Origin: JBBQFI01 sp038237805
GTDB taxonomy: Bacteria > Verrucomicrobiota > Verrucomicrobiia > Chthoniobacterales > UBA10450
DNA: 64,000 nt
Direction: 5' to 3'
Assembly: GCA_038237805.1 (NCBI GenBank)
Contig: JBBRYI010000003.1
Span: 62,001-126,000, forward strand
The notes beneath the pieces were generated by a model. That model did no database searches, was not told the DNA's origin, and saw nothing but the letters and a program-made list of their open reading frames with translations. How positions within the stretch are numbered: the stretch's first letter is position 1; each line of letters opens with the position of its first letter. The translations under genes and the position numbers were made by a program. Shown in pieces: positions 1 through 8,641 of the stretch.

Positions 1-150
1 GTTCGACGCATCGCGTTGGCCGCGATTGCAATCACTGTTCTTGGTGGCGTTGCCACGTATCGGCAGGTCAATGAAGATGAAGAAATCGGCGAACCTCTAA
101 CGAATGATTACGCGCTGGTCGATTCCGCCATTCAAAAACAATTACAATGA
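1..150 (+). CDS. C-terminal end of a membrane-anchored protein (partial)
   Basis: An open frame runs in from the left edge and stops at the TGA at 148-150, giving 49 residues. It holds a hydrophobic stretch of about 17 residues (roughly residues 4-20) and then an acidic tail. The stop overlaps the ATG of the next gene (ATGA), so the two are probably translationally coupled. A membrane-anchored protein before an LTXXQ protein is a common arrangement for an anti-sigma-like partner, but too little is visible to name it. Confidence 0.5.
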   Translation, partial: VRRIALAAIAITVLGGVATYRQVNEDEEIGEPLTNDYALVDSAIQKQLQ

Positions 151-575
151 ACACCGGTCTGAAGTGGAACTTAGCGGTTGGATTTCTTCTCGTGTTTCTT
201 GCCGGCGTCACGACGGGAACCGTTACCTGGCACTGGCATCGGCCCGCATGGTCTTTGGAACATTCGCCTTCCGGTGCTCTTGCCCATCGCATGAATGAAC
301 GATTGCGCCACGAACTCGGGCTTACACCCGAGCAATCATCGAAAATCGCACCGATCATCGATCAAAGCGCGAAGAAGCTGGAAACCATCCGCATGGAAAG
401 TGCGCGGCGGGTTCGCCAGACCTTGACCGAAACGCATCTGCAAATCTCACCTGATCTCACCCCCGAACAGCGAACGAAACTCGCCGCCATCGAAGAAAAG
501 CATCGCCATCGGCGGGATCGTCGCCGCGGATTTTCAAACCCGCCACCAGCCCCGGAAGAATCGCCCGCCCCCTGA
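147..575 (+). CDS. Periplasmic LTXXQ/Spy-CpxP-like protein
   Basis: The 142-residue protein has an N-terminal signal or anchor segment (about residues 9-26) followed by a helical, charged domain. LTPEQ occurs twice (near residues 60 and 105), the signature of the LTXXQ family of small periplasmic metal- or envelope-stress proteins (Spy, CpxP, ZraP). The tail is His/Arg-rich and then Pro-rich. It is coupled to the upstream membrane protein by an ATGA overlap. A chaperone or metal-sensing role is inferred from the family; the sequence does not show which ligand is bound. Confidence 0.65.
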   Translation: MNTGLKWNLAVGFLLVFLAGVTTGTVTWHWHRPAWSLEHSPSGALAHRMNERLRHELGLTPEQSSKIAPIIDQSAKKLETIRMESARRVRQTLTETHLQISPDLTPEQRTKLAAIEEKHRHRRDRRRGFSNPPPAPEESPAP

Positions 576-576
576 C

Positions 577-602
577 TGTAGCGGCGCTCTATGAGCGTCG
601 CA
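577..602. repeat. REP-like hairpin
   Basis: Begins TGTAGCGGCGCTC and folds against GAGCGTCGCA, giving a GC-rich stem with a TAT-type loop just after the LTXXQ gene. It shares its first ten bases (TGTAGCGGCG) with the longer paired hairpin at 42987-43049, which suggests a dispersed extragenic palindrome family. It could also help end transcription, but there is no clear T-run. Confidence 0.5.
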
Positions 603-620
603 CTTTTCGGCTAGATTCGT

Positions 621-1166
621 GTGGTGCCAGGGAAGCGTCTCTTCATCGCAATCGAGTTGTCGCAGTCGGTCAGAGAGTCGCTCGTTAGGCTAAATCCAAA
701 AGTTCCTGGCGTCCGGTGGCTTCCCGCCGAGCAAATGCATCTCACGCTAGGTTTTCTCGGCCTCGTTAACGCGAGCGCGGAAGAAAAATTGCAGGAAAAA
801 CTCAGCGCGATTCGTTGGAACGCATTTTTCCTCCCCATCACCGGGCTCGGCAAATTTCCGGCAAAAGGCCGGCCCAACATTCTCTGGATCGGCCTGGGCG
901 CCGGGCATCCACACCTTTTTCAATTGCACAAACGCGTTCAAGACGCCGCCCTTGCCGCCGGTTTGGAACCAGATTTACGGCCGTGGCATCCACACATCAC
1001 TCTCGCTCGCTGCCGCGACGTTTCTACCGAATCGATCCGGCCGTTTCTAAAGGCACATGCCGACTTCGATGCCGGAATGATTCACGTTGAATCATTTTGC
1101 CTTAATTCCAGCATCCTCACTCCAGAGGGTTCCATCTACACGCCCGAATTGATCGTTAGGGCCTAA
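621..1166 (+). CDS. thpR: RNA 2',3'-cyclic phosphodiesterase ThpR
   Basis: The 181-residue product carries the two HxTx signatures of the 2H phosphoesterase fold: HLTL near residue 40 and HITL near residue 116. The length matches the bacterial ThpR (LigT-like) family, which opens 2',3'-cyclic phosphate ends of RNA. The start is GTG at 621, and a second GTG follows at once at 624. The stop codon at 1164-1166 lies inside an inverted pair of the CCTAACGA word and overlaps the stop of the convergent MFS gene. Confidence 0.85.
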   Translation: MVPGKRLFIAIELSQSVRESLVRLNPKVPGVRWLPAEQMHLTLGFLGLVNASAEEKLQEKLSAIRWNAFFLPITGLGKFPAKGRPNILWIGLGAGHPHLFQLHKRVQDAALAAGLEPDLRPWHPHITLARCRDVSTESIRPFLKAHADFDAGMIHVESFCLNSSILTPEGSIYTPELIVRA

Positions 1167-1169
1167 CGA
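1153..1169. terminator. Inverted pair of the octamer at convergent stop codons
   Basis: TCGTTAGG, one base (G), then CCTAACGA: a 17-base perfect inverted repeat. The thpR stop (TAA, 1164-1166) and the MFS gene stop (TAG on the minus strand, 1163-1165) both lie inside it. A bidirectional terminator or mRNA-end hairpin role is inferred from position. There is no T-run. Confidence 0.5.
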
Positions 1170-2587
1170 CTCGATAATGGCGGCGCAATATGTTCGAGGG
1201 CGCGACGTTCCGCCGGCACACCAATCCACGCTTCTGTCAGACCGCCTGCAATCATCAACGCGGCGCCAATGAGATAACCGACGAACAAGGCGGTGCTCGA
1301 GCCAGTTCCAATGATCCAGCCGAATAAAAGCGGGGCACCGACTCCGCCGGCGAGCGTTCCGATGGCGTAGAATGTGGCGATGGCGAGTGCGCGAATTTCG
1401 AGCGGAAAAATTTCGCTCACGGTCAGGTAAGCGGAACTGGCGGCGGCGGAAGCGACAAAAAAGATTACGCTCCACGCCACCGTCTGCGTCTGCGCGGTTA
1501 ATAATCCGGCGTGAAAAAGCCAGCCAGCCATGGCAAGTAAAAGCCCGGAAGTCACGTAAGTCGCGGTGATCATTGGCTTCCGACCAATGGTGTCGAAAAG
1601 ATGTCCGAGAAACAACGGACCGAGCACGTTTCCGAGGGCAAACGGTAGCAGATACCCACCGACATTGTTTGCCGGCACATGGTAAAAACGCATCAGAACG
1701 AGGCCATAGGTAAAGAAAATTGCGTTGTAGAAAAAAGCCTGGCTCAGCATGAGAACGAACCCAAGAACCGAGCGCCGCCGGTGCTCATGCACAATCGCAT
1801 TCCAGATTTCGCGCCATGGTGTGTGCGTACGTGTACGAACGCGCGTCGGCGGTGCATCGTCCATCGGTAGCGTTCTTCCGATGACATTGCGCTCGACTTC
1901 ATCGACAATTCGTTCCGCTTCGTTTTCGTATCCGTGGATCATCAACCAGCGCGGACTTTCCGGAATCCAGCGGCGAAAGAAGATCACGATCAGTCCGAGG
2001 ATTGCGCCGATCCCAAACGCAAGCCGCCAGCCTAACCAAATCGGCAGTCGGTGTGGATCGAGCAGGAAAATTGTCGCCGTAGATCCGATTGCAGCGCCAA
2101 TCCAGTACGAACCGTTAATCATCAGATCGACACGACCGCGCACGCGCGCCGGAATTAATTCGTCGATGGCAGAATTGATCGCCGCATACTCGCCGCCAAT
2201 TCCAGCGCCGGTCAGCGCACGAAAAAACGCGTAGCTCGCGAAGCTCCAGGAAAATGCCGTCAGCGCCGTCGCGATGAGATACACAGCAACTGTGATAAAA
2301 AACAATCTCTTGCGACCAAGCCGGTCCGTTGCATATCCGAACACTAGAGCGCCCACAACCGCGCCGATAAGGTAGAAAGTTGCGGTCGCGCCGACTTGCG
2401 TGTCCGTCAGAGCAAGCGTCTCGCGATGGGTGAGAATCGCGCCTAACGAGCCGGCAAGCGTAACTTCAAGTCCATCCAGAATCCATGTTGCACCGAGGGC
2501 AACGACGATAAGCCAATGCCAGCGGCTCCACGGCAATCGGTCCAGCCGTGCCGGCACGTGCGATTCGATCCATTGACCCGCGGACAT
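1163..2587 (-). CDS. MFS transporter, sugar/metabolite:H+ symporter type
   Basis: About 474 residues with the alternating hydrophobic pattern of a 12-helix MFS carrier. The loop after helix 2 reads GYATDRLGRKR, the classic MFS motif (D-R-x-G-R-K/R). A second copy, HLFDTIGRKP, follows helix 8. The central loop is charged. ATG at 2587-2585 is preferred over GTG at 2590 because it shares one base with the stop of the upstream glycosyltransferase gene (TGATG), a coupling arrangement. It probably sits in the inner membrane; the substrate cannot be read from sequence. The N-terminal loop GSLGAIL is encoded over a copy of the octamer. Confidence 0.85.
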   Translation of the reverse strand: MSAGQWIESHVPARLDRLPWSRWHWLIVVALGATWILDGLEVTLAGSLGAILTHRETLALTDTQVGATATFYLIGAVVGALVFGYATDRLGRKRLFFITVAVYLIATALTAFSWSFASYAFFRALTGAGIGGEYAAINSAIDELIPARVRGRVDLMINGSYWIGAAIGSTATIFLLDPHRLPIWLGWRLAFGIGAILGLIVIFFRRWIPESPRWLMIHGYENEAERIVDEVERNVIGRTLPMDDAPPTRVRTRTHTPWREIWNAIVHEHRRRSVLGFVLMLSQAFFYNAIFFTYGLVLMRFYHVPANNVGGYLLPFALGNVLGPLFLGHLFDTIGRKPMITATYVTSGLLLAMAGWLFHAGLLTAQTQTVAWSVIFFVASAAASSAYLTVSEIFPLEIRALAIATFYAIGTLAGGVGAPLLFGWIIGTGSSTALFVGYLIGAALMIAGGLTEAWIGVPAERRALEHIAPPLSSR

Positions 2588-3759
2588 CACAGCCCGGCGC
2601 GCTCAAGCAACGAGGCCAAAACTTTTGTCGCTTCGAAGGCTTCACGCGCGATGTTTCGAGCAGCGCGGGAATGGAATGCGTAATCGGAGTTGATCGCTTT
2701 CACCGCTTCAACAATCTCGCCTAACGAATCATAGGCAAAGAGGCCGCCGTCCTTTCCATAGTGGTCGGTGAAACCGGTTTCTTGTGTGATGACGGGACGC
2801 CCCGCTGCGAGGTAGCATGCGCTCCGGTCGCTAAACCATCCACTACAGAGCTTGATGTATTGATCTTTTGCCACGGTAAATTCGCCTTTCGAGCGGCGGA
2901 TGTAGTCACGATAGCGCCAATAATCGACACTAAGATCATGCGGCGAACAAAAACGCCAGTTACGACGCCGAAACTTTTCGCGAATCTTTGCGTCTCTTAT
3001 GTCAGTCGCCATTTCAAATGGCTCCTCTGCTTTTACGGGGGCGTTTACAAAACGAAGGAACTCGCGCGACTTGCTCCAAAGATATTTCTCGCCGCGCCAC
3101 TCGATGTCTTTTAATCCACTGGTCGACCAATTCGCGATTGTCGTTAGCACTGCACCCTTTGCCGGCCGTCGATTGGTTTTCCACAGATCGGTCACGACTG
3201 GTTGCCGCGTCGGGAGCCAATGCAAGCCATGCAACGGGACCGGGAATTTTTTCGTCGCGACATTTTCACCAAAGGTAAAAAGCGCGTGATGCTGTCGCAG
3301 GTATTCAATGGTGGATTTGTTCTGCTGATCGACCCTGATCTGTTCCACCCCCGGATCGCTCTCGATGTAAAGAACACGGTCGCTTCGCCGCAAGTCATCA
3401 TTGAATTCCTGTGTACCGCAAACATTGAGAATGGCATCTGCGTCGCGATAAAGCTGACGGATTTTTTGCAGGCCAAACCCTGCGGTCGGAGTGTCTGGTA
3501 AAAACCGCGCACAAAAACTCCAGCGTTGCTTAAATCCGAATTCGCCGGCCAAACTCGCTAAAACTTTCGCGGCGTACCCGTAATCGTCGCTAGTGTCAAA
3601 AGTCTTCGCGTTGTAGGGCAGGCGCGCCGAGTCCTCGATGTAGTAGACGTCGTGACCGAGCCGGTTCAATCCAACGATGTAATGGATGTGCTGCCAGATA
3701 ACGCCTGCAATCGGGCACGAACCCATGAAGCCCATGACAACGATTTTCTTACGCTTCAT
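2587..3759 (-). CDS. Glycosyltransferase, GT-B-like
   Basis: The 390-residue protein opens with a basic start and a hydrophobic first strand (IVVMGFMGS), then a Gly/His segment typical of the N-lobe of GT-B enzymes. The C-terminal half has the donor-site style stretch FSDRSACYLAAGRPVITQETGF near residues 305-330 followed by a helical region. No signal peptide. It lies between an acetyltransferase gene and an MFS gene in a minus-strand run, consistent with surface polysaccharide or glycoside modification. Acceptor and donor sugars are unknown. Confidence 0.65.
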   Translation of the reverse strand: MKRKKIVVMGFMGSCPIAGVIWQHIHYIVGLNRLGHDVYYIEDSARLPYNAKTFDTSDDYGYAAKVLASLAGEFGFKQRWSFCARFLPDTPTAGFGLQKIRQLYRDADAILNVCGTQEFNDDLRRSDRVLYIESDPGVEQIRVDQQNKSTIEYLRQHHALFTFGENVATKKFPVPLHGLHWLPTRQPVVTDLWKTNRRPAKGAVLTTIANWSTSGLKDIEWRGEKYLWSKSREFLRFVNAPVKAEEPFEMATDIRDAKIREKFRRRNWRFCSPHDLSVDYWRYRDYIRRSKGEFTVAKDQYIKLCSGWFSDRSACYLAAGRPVITQETGFTDHYGKDGGLFAYDSLGEIVEAVKAINSDYAFHSRAARNIAREAFEATKVLASLLERAGL

Positions 3760-3775
3760 CGGCTTGCCTAACGAG

Positions 3776-4372
3776 TTATGTGGCGGGGCTTAGCTCTTTG
3801 ACCTTTACTGCCGGATTGCCCGCAACGACGGTGTTTGGCGGAACGCTCTTCGAGACAACGGATCCGGCAGCGACGACGGAGTTCTCGCCGATGCTCACGC
3901 CTTTCAGAATCGTTGCATTCATTCCAATCCAAACATTATCGGCGATGATGACAGGTGCGGTGCGGAGTGGGGGACGCGGGGGACGACCTTTAAAGTAAGG
4001 CGCGAGTGCGTGCGCATCGATCAGGCGCTGCGCCGGCTCAAGCGGATGAAAATCTGAATCGGCGATGCCAACGTTCCAGGAAATCAGACAATACGATCCA
4101 ATCTCGATGCGCTCTTCGGCCATAATGATCGCGCCGTTTAAAAGAGTAAAATCGCCGACTGTGCACGTTCCGCTTTTACCGATCGCAAATGAACAACCCG
4201 CATAACACGAAACGTGATCGCCGAGCTTTACGGCTGCCGAGGCGCGATTGCGCAGAAAACGAAAAACCTGCGCGGTCTCGCAATAGAAACCTTCGCCGAA
4301 AACAACATTGGGAGGAATCGGATGCTGCCACCAATCATCCTGCACCCGCCGTTGATCGTCGACGTTGCTCAT
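3776..4372 (-). CDS. Left-handed beta-helix acyltransferase (WcaF/maltose O-acetyltransferase type)
   Basis: The 198-residue protein shows hexapeptide-repeat periodicity over most of its length (for example IGSYCLIS, IADNVWIG, ILKGVSIGENSVVAAGS). It ends in the VPPNTVVAGNPAVKVK motif typical of trimeric sugar O-acetyltransferases. The likely catalytic His is in the SDFHP segment near residue 113. It is transcribed with the neighbouring ABC exporter (4-base overlap of start and stop) and glycosyltransferase, which suggests it decorates an exported glycan. The acceptor is unknown. Confidence 0.8.
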   Translation of the reverse strand: MSNVDDQRRVQDDWWQHPIPPNVVFGEGFYCETAQVFRFLRNRASAAVKLGDHVSCYAGCSFAIGKSGTCTVGDFTLLNGAIIMAEERIEIGSYCLISWNVGIADSDFHPLEPAQRLIDAHALAPYFKGRPPRPPLRTAPVIIADNVWIGMNATILKGVSIGENSVVAAGSVVSKSVPPNTVVAGNPAVKVKELSPAT

Positions 4373-6165
4373 GAAGGGAAATTGCCGGCGGAATAAAGCT
4401 TCGCATAGGTGCCGCCGCGCCTAACGAGTTCAGGGCCGGTTCCCTGTTCGACAATCCGGCCATTTTCGAGCACGACGATGCGATCGACATTGTGCACGGT
4501 GCCGAGCCGATGGGTCACAATCAGTGTTGTCCGTCCCTGCATCAGTTCTTTGATCGTTCCCATGATGGCCGCTTCCGTCGAAGGATCGAGAGCGGACGTT
4601 GGCTCGTCGAGCAAAAGGATGGGCGCGTTTTTTAGGAAAGCGCGCGCGATACCGATGCGTTGCCGCTGACCCACGCTGAGATGGCTGCCACGTTCACCAA
4701 CGGGGCTTTCGTATCCGCGCGGCATTTCGAGAATGAAGGCTTCGGCTTGAGCGCGGCGAGCGGCTTCGTGAATTTCTTCCTCTATCGCATCAGGGCGGCC
4801 GTAGGAAATGTTTTCGCGTACGGTCGTGGAAAAAAGAAGTGTGTCTTGCAAAACGATCCCGATTTGAGACCGGAGCGATCGCTTTGTGATTTGACGAAGA
4901 TCACGACCATCTAAAGTCACGCGGCCTTGCGTCGGATCGTAGAAGCGCGGAACCAAACTAAGCAGCGTGCTTTTTCCTGCGCCCGTTCCGCCGACCAGGG
5001 CAACGATTTGATTGGGACGAATGTCCAAATCGATTCCCTTAAGAATTGGCCGATTCAGTTCGTAACCAAAACTGACATTCGCGAAAGCGATCGCACCTTC
5101 CGCACGAGCGATAGCGATGGCATCCGGCGAATCGGTCACATCGTCAGGACGATCGAGCACCTCGAAGCAGCGTTGCGCGCCCGCGGCTGCACCTTCCAAA
5201 GCCCACGCGGTGTAGGTGAGGGACTCGAGGGGTTGATAAAGCATCAGAAGATAGGCGCTGAACACGAGAAGCGATCCAAGCGTGAGAGTACCCGCGACGA
5301 CATGCAGCGTTCCGACGTAATACATGGCCGCCGTTCCGATGACCATGAGCGTGCTGATGATGAGCGCGCTCTGCACATTCGTTAGGGTAAGTTTTAAATT
5401 AGCCCGCAGACTTTCGCGGGCTTGCTGATGAAATTGCCGCACTTCAAAATCTTCACGGCCGAAGGCGTGCACCATTCGGATGGAGCTTAATCCTTCCTGC
5501 GCCTGGGTTAAAACGGCGCTTTCCTGTTCCTGGATGAAAGTCGATTGTCGACGGATTCGGTTGGAAAAAAAATAAATCGCGCCGACGACTGCCGGGACTA
5601 TCGCAAGCGAGAGCAGCGTCAACTGCCAGTCGAGTCGCACCATGATCACGAACGTGCCGATCAGCGTAATGATCGATCCGAAAATACTGGTTAGGCCTTT
5701 GTTGTAGATCGTTTGCACCGATTGCGAGTCGTAGGCAACGCGGAAACTGGAATCACTCGATCGGCGTGCGTCGTGATACTTAAGCGAGAGCGATTGCAGA
5801 TAAGCGTAAAGGTCGGTGCGTAATTTCAGGAGTGCTTGCAGGCCAATTTTCACGAAAAGATAGTTCGTGATGAAATTCAGAATTCCCCAGAGCAATTGAA
5901 TCGCGACTAACGCGAGACAGAGAAATGCCACTGCGCCTTCCAGGGTGAGAAGCGGTGACAGCACCATGCCGCGAAGCTGAATTTGAAAAAAATGCGTTAG
6001 CGGCGTTTCCGTATGAAAGGCGGGAATGATTCGATCGACGATCAGTTTGAATGGCCACGGCTTCAGCAGATTCAATCCGATGGAGAGAATCGAAAGCACC
6101 AATCCTACAACCGTTTGCCCGAGAAACGGCCGGTAATATCGGAAAACACGGCGGTAGATCGACAT
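4369..6165 (-). CDS. ABC exporter, fused membrane and ATPase domains (MsbA-like)
   Basis: The 598-residue half-transporter has six predicted membrane segments in the first ~330 residues. The nucleotide-binding domain follows with Walker A GGTGAGKST (near 390), Q-loop, signature LSVGQRQR (near 493) and Walker B ILLLDEPTSALD. Length and order match MsbA-type lipid or drug exporters that act as homodimers in the inner membrane. It is first in a minus-strand run with an acetyltransferase, glycosyltransferase and MFS gene, so export of a glycolipid is plausible but unproven. It overlaps the next gene by four bases. Confidence 0.85.
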   Translation of the reverse strand: MSIYRRVFRYYRPFLGQTVVGLVLSILSIGLNLLKPWPFKLIVDRIIPAFHTETPLTHFFQIQLRGMVLSPLLTLEGAVAFLCLALVAIQLLWGILNFITNYLFVKIGLQALLKLRTDLYAYLQSLSLKYHDARRSSDSSFRVAYDSQSVQTIYNKGLTSIFGSIITLIGTFVIMVRLDWQLTLLSLAIVPAVVGAIYFFSNRIRRQSTFIQEQESAVLTQAQEGLSSIRMVHAFGREDFEVRQFHQQARESLRANLKLTLTNVQSALIISTLMVIGTAAMYYVGTLHVVAGTLTLGSLLVFSAYLLMLYQPLESLTYTAWALEGAAAGAQRCFEVLDRPDDVTDSPDAIAIARAEGAIAFANVSFGYELNRPILKGIDLDIRPNQIVALVGGTGAGKSTLLSLVPRFYDPTQGRVTLDGRDLRQITKRSLRSQIGIVLQDTLLFSTTVRENISYGRPDAIEEEIHEAARRAQAEAFILEMPRGYESPVGERGSHLSVGQRQRIGIARAFLKNAPILLLDEPTSALDPSTEAAIMGTIKELMQGRTTLIVTHRLGTVHNVDRIVVLENGRIVEQGTGPELVRRGGTYAKLYSAGNFPS

Positions 6166-6264
6166 GGGATTTCGGATTGCGGAGTTTGGATTTTAGACGA
6201 ACTACCCGGAATTCATTGCGAAACCGGAATCGAAAGATTCCTCGACTTCGCCTGGAATGACAAC

Positions 6265-6894
6265 ATGCATCATCTTTTGGAAATTTGGTCGGGCTGGGTC
6301 CTGCACGGCGGATATATCGGCATCATCGTTTTGATGGCGATGGAAAGCTCGATCTTTCCCGTTCCGAGCGAAGTGGTGATTCCGCCGGCAGCGTTTCTCG
6401 CTGCGCAAGGTCATTTGAATTTTTGGGGTGTTATTCTCGCTGGCACCGTTGGTTCCTATCTCGGCTCCGCGATCTCGTATTGGATCGCGCGTGCGCTCGG
6501 ACGGCCGCTCATTCTGCGCTACGGACGATTCTTTTTCCTGAAGCGCGAAAAAATCGAGCACGCAGAAGCCTGGCTCAATCGCTATGAAACAGGCGGAGTT
6601 TTTTTCGCGCGCTTGTTACCGGTAATACGACATCTGATTTCGATCCCGGCCGGTATCGTGCGGATGAACTTTTCTGTTTTTAGCGCGGTCACAATCGGCG
6701 GTTCCGCTATCTGGTGCTACGTCCTGGCGTATCTCGGCGTTCAAGCGTATCGGAAAGAACCGCAATTGTTGTCCGATCCGGAAGCGATGGTGCACTTCAT
6801 CAAGAGTCAATCGCATTGGATTGTCCTGTTTGCGGTCCTGTTAACGCTTCTTTACTTGGTCGCCGTTCGGTTAACCCAGCGAGCGGAGCGTTAG
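6265..6894 (+). CDS. DedA-family membrane protein
   Basis: The 209-residue protein starts at the ATG at 6265. The frame is open upstream to 6013, but that extension lies over the 5' end of the divergent ABC gene and lacks DedA similarity. Family marks are the FPVPSEVVIPPAAFLA re-entrant segment near residue 30, GSxxGSAISYWIARALGRP, and FFARLLPVIRHLISIPAGIVRM near residue 120. DedA proteins are inner-membrane lipid flippases or proton-dependent carriers. The upstream gap contains GATTCCTCGACTTCGCCTGG, which looks like a common dispersed intergenic fragment. Confidence 0.85.
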   Translation: MHHLLEIWSGWVLHGGYIGIIVLMAMESSIFPVPSEVVIPPAAFLAAQGHLNFWGVILAGTVGSYLGSAISYWIARALGRPLILRYGRFFFLKREKIEHAEAWLNRYETGGVFFARLLPVIRHLISIPAGIVRMNFSVFSAVTIGGSAIWCYVLAYLGVQAYRKEPQLLSDPEAMVHFIKSQSHWIVLFAVLLTLLYLVAVRLTQRAER

Positions 6895-7041
6895 GATGGG
6901 TGTATCGAAACGTGACACACTTGTCAGTCTTAGCATATCTTGTGATCGGCGGTTGAACGTTCCGCAACATGACGTTGTCTCTTAAGTAACGCAGACAGAG
7001 TCCTCTGGCATCGCAGTTGCTCTAAAAACGCTCGAAATCGT

Positions 7042-7224
7042 ATGAAAAAGAACAAACAAATCCTCAAGAACCGGCAGAAACTTTCGTTGGGTGACCTCAT
7101 TCTCGCCGTTAGCTCGTGCACCAAGAGCACTAAAGAAACGGTCGCAGCTGTCGCCGACCTTCTCGGCAGCGGACAGGTGCGAGTGCAAAGCAATGGCCGC
7201 TTTACTCGCGCGCGCGTTTGCTAA
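7042..7224 (+). CDS. Small basic protein of unknown function
   Basis: A 60-residue Lys/Arg-rich peptide beginning MKKNKQILKN, with a short helix-forming centre (TKETVAAVADLLGSGQVRV) that resembles the N-terminal part of a small DNA- or RNA-binding fold. It stands alone with its own strong terminator 28 bases downstream, which supports a real, separately transcribed gene. No family recognised. Confidence 0.55.
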   Translation: MKKNKQILKNRQKLSLGDLILAVSSCTKSTKETVAAVADLLGSGQVRVQSNGRFTRARVC

Positions 7225-7252
7225 TCGCCTAACAAAACAAAATTTTAAGCTT

Positions 7253-7288
7253 CGCCCCGGCGGCTACAATCGCCGGGGCGATTTTTTT
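7253..7288 (+). terminator. Rho-independent terminator
   Basis: Stem CGCCCCGGCG (7253-7262) pairs with CGCCGGGGCG (7271-7280) around an 8-base loop, followed by A and seven T (7282-7288). It closes the small basic protein gene. The purB frame can be extended up to a TTG inside this T-run, which argues against that upstream start. Confidence 0.9.
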
Positions 7289-7337
7289 GCCACATAAAAC
7301 ACTTCCCGCAATCGGAAGGCGCTTTTATGTTCGCGCC

Positions 7338-8633
7338 GTGATCGATCGTTACTCTCGGCCGCAGATGCGTGAACTTTGGTCTGATGCGCGCAAATTTCAG
7401 ATCTGGCTCGAGATTGAGATCCTCGCTTGCGAAGCGATGGCCGGGCGCGGCCAAATTCCCAAAGAAGACGCCGCTGAGATTCGAAAGCGGGCGCGGTTCT
7501 CGATTCCGGAAATCCTCGAGATCGAAAAGCGAACAAATCATGATGTCATCGCGTTCCTGGAAAATGTCGCTGCATCGGTCGGGCCAGCGGCGCGTTGGAT
7601 TCATCAGGGCCTGACGTCGTCCGATATTCTCGATACTACAGTGGCCGTTCAGCTCACGGAAGCGGCTCGAATTTTAAGCGCTGATGTGAAAGAGCTGCGC
7701 GCCGCCGTCGCGAATCAGGCACGCAAATTCAAGACGACGCCGATGATCGGGCGCAGCCACGGCATTCATGCGGAGCCGATCACGTTCGGATTAAAGCTCG
7801 GGTTGATGTACGACGAATTCGGGCGCGCTGAAGACCGCCTGGCGCAAACAACAGAACGAATTCGCGTCGGCAAATTAAGCGGCGCTGTCGGCACGCACGC
7901 CCACCTCGATCCTGCGATTGAGCGCGAAGTTTGTGAGAAACTAGGGTTGAAACCTGCGATCCTTTCCACGCAAATCGTTCAACGAGATCGTCACGCAGAA
8001 TTTTCTACCACGCTCGCCCTGGTTGCATCGAGCATCGATCGATGGGCGACCGAATTCCGGCATCTTCAACGCACGGAAGTTTTGGAGGTGGAGGAATTTT
8101 TTGGTGAAGGACAAAAGGGCAGTTCGGCCATGCCGCACAAAAGAAACCCGATCACAGGTGAAAGGTTGAGCGGCCTTGCGCGCGTAATTCGTGGAAACGC
8201 CGTTGCTGCGCTGGAAAACGTCGCTCTCTGGCATGAGCGCGATATCAGTCATTCCAGCGCCGAGAGAATCATACTTCCTGATTCCTGCATTTTGCTGGAT
8301 TACATGCTCGATAAGTTGCGGGACTTGGTGACAAATCTTCAGGTTTATCCAGATCGGATGCTGCAGAATCTCGGCCTAACGAAAGGTCTTTATTGCAGCC
8401 AGTCGATCCTGCTCGCGCTGACAAGTAAAGGCGCGGAACGAAAAAATGCCTACGAAGCTGTGCAACGAGCCGCGATGAAGACGTGGAAGGGCAATGAGAC
8501 TTTCGCCGGGAACGCGAAGGACGAGCCTGAGATCAAAGCGTTGCTTTCAGATTCGGAAATCGATCAGCTTTGTTCGCTCGAGACGCACTTCCGTCAGGTT
8601 GACGAAACATTTCACGCGCTCGGTTTGGACTAA
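7338..8633 (+). CDS. purB: Adenylosuccinate lyase PurB
   Basis: The product is 431 residues from GTG 7338 (V/M-IDRYSRPQM, the usual N-terminus of the family). An in-frame TTG at 7287 lies in the terminator T-run and is rejected. The lyase signature GSSAMPHKRNP is present near residue 263, and the catalytic HAEP segment near residue 142. PurB acts twice in purine synthesis: SAICAR to AICAR, and adenylosuccinate to AMP. purE, another purine gene, lies about 6.5 kb away, but the two are not an operon. Confidence 0.95.
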   Translation: MIDRYSRPQMRELWSDARKFQIWLEIEILACEAMAGRGQIPKEDAAEIRKRARFSIPEILEIEKRTNHDVIAFLENVAASVGPAARWIHQGLTSSDILDTTVAVQLTEAARILSADVKELRAAVANQARKFKTTPMIGRSHGIHAEPITFGLKLGLMYDEFGRAEDRLAQTTERIRVGKLSGAVGTHAHLDPAIEREVCEKLGLKPAILSTQIVQRDRHAEFSTTLALVASSIDRWATEFRHLQRTEVLEVEEFFGEGQKGSSAMPHKRNPITGERLSGLARVIRGNAVAALENVALWHERDISHSSAERIILPDSCILLDYMLDKLRDLVTNLQVYPDRMLQNLGLTKGLYCSQSILLALTSKGAERKNAYEAVQRAAMKTWKGNETFAGNAKDEPEIKALLSDSEIDQLCSLETHFRQVDETFHALGLD

Positions 8634-8641
8634 CGCGAAAA

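Noticed and set aside
1749..2234. Plus-strand open frame of 161 codons across the MFS gene
   Set aside because: Reverse-strand shadow of a well-supported transporter; composition is Arg/Ser/Pro-rich without fold character.
6013..6264. N-terminal extension of the DedA gene
   Set aside because: The frame is open but runs over the 5' part of the divergent ABC gene and has no family character; the ATG at 6265 gives a normal DedA start.
7287..7337. Upstream TTG start for purB
   Set aside because: It lies in the T-run of the preceding terminator; GTG 7338 gives the usual IDRYSRP start.
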